NCBI GenBank assembly: GCA_030598645.1
Contig: JAUVPN010000013.1
Location: 1-17,713, forward strand
From: Hyphomicrobium sp.
Lineage (GTDB): Bacteria; Pseudomonadota; Alphaproteobacteria; Rhizobiales; Hyphomicrobiaceae
Direction: 5' to 3'
DNA: 17,713 nucleotides
Part shown: piece after piece, positions 17,598-17,713 of the stretch
Layout: every line of letters begins with the position of its first letter
Numbering within the stretch: the stretch's first letter is position 1
The notes under the pieces: model-generated
Databases searched by the model: none
Told to the model about the DNA's origin: nothing
The model's input: the letters and a program-made list of their open reading frames with translations, nothing else
Program-made: the position numbers and the translations under genes

Positions 17598-17713
17598 ATG
17601 CTGACGCTCTCATTGCTACGCCATGCCAAATCGAGCTGGGAGCAGCCCAGCCTTGGTGACCACGAGCGCCCGCTCGCCAAACGCGGGCGGAAGGCGGCGC
17701 CAAAGGTCGGCGC
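17598..17713 (+). CDS. sixA: SixA-like phosphohistidine phosphatase (histidine phosphatase family), 5' part only
   Basis: The first 38 codons of a gene cut by the window end. They read [20 protein letters not shown] and onward, with [16 protein letters not shown] at 24-39. RHAKSSW (8-14), with the catalytic Arg8-His9, followed by the D..RPL..RG pattern is the signature of SixA-type histidine phosphatases, which remove phosphate from phosphohistidine proteins. The ATG at 17598 is the only suitable start, since an in-frame stop lies at 17565-17567. GAGGAG at 17579-17584 is 13 bases upstream, a rather long spacing. Function beyond the family level is not shown. Confidence 0.82.
   Translation, partial: MLTLSLLRHAKSSWEQPSLGDHERPLAKRGRKAAPKVG

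Overview
The window looks like chromosomal DNA of an alphaproteobacterium, probably of the Hyphomicrobiales (Rhizobiales), with moderately high GC. This placement is an inference. It rests on the order tpiA - (small gene) - secG - pyrG - kdsA on one strand, divergent from a ppiD-trpE pair, and on the Gly-rich SecG and the PpiD N-terminus. No rRNA, tRNA, CRISPR array, IS element or prophage gene was seen.

Left block (minus strand, 170-5600). Reading from the divergent promoter region leftwards: tpiA (triosephosphate isomerase), a small secreted protein of unknown function, secG (Sec translocase subunit), pyrG (CTP synthase), a roughly 500-base gap without a convincing gene, a small GlsB/YeaQ-type membrane protein closed by a strong hairpin, and kdsA (KDO-8-phosphate synthase, with the residues of the metal-dependent class). 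These are mostly housekeeping functions: glycolysis, secretion, nucleotide synthesis and LPS inner-core sugar synthesis.

Right block (plus strand, 5813-17713). ppiD (membrane-anchored periplasmic chaperone with a degenerate parvulin domain) is followed after 33 bases by trpE (anthranilate synthase component I, not fused to a glutaminase domain). Where trpG might be expected, there is a compact phosphonate/phosphite-type ABC transporter: phnD (binding protein), phnC (ATPase) and two related permeases, phnE1 and phnE2. phnC/phnE1 overlap by 4 bases and phnE1/phnE2 are 1 base apart. No phosphonate- or phosphite-degrading gene lies beside it. After stem-loops and an AT-rich intergenic region comes a two-gene RND efflux unit, a periplasmic adaptor and a 1054-residue inner-membrane pump, without an outer-membrane channel or a regulator in view. 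The window ends inside the start of a SixA-like phosphohistidine phosphatase gene.

I found no clearly new system. The points most worth checking are the phn cassette sitting directly behind trpE, the start and regulatory region of phnD, the RND pump that lacks two of the usual proton-relay residues, the two-cysteine secreted protein between tpiA and secG, and a possible GNAT fragment before sixA.
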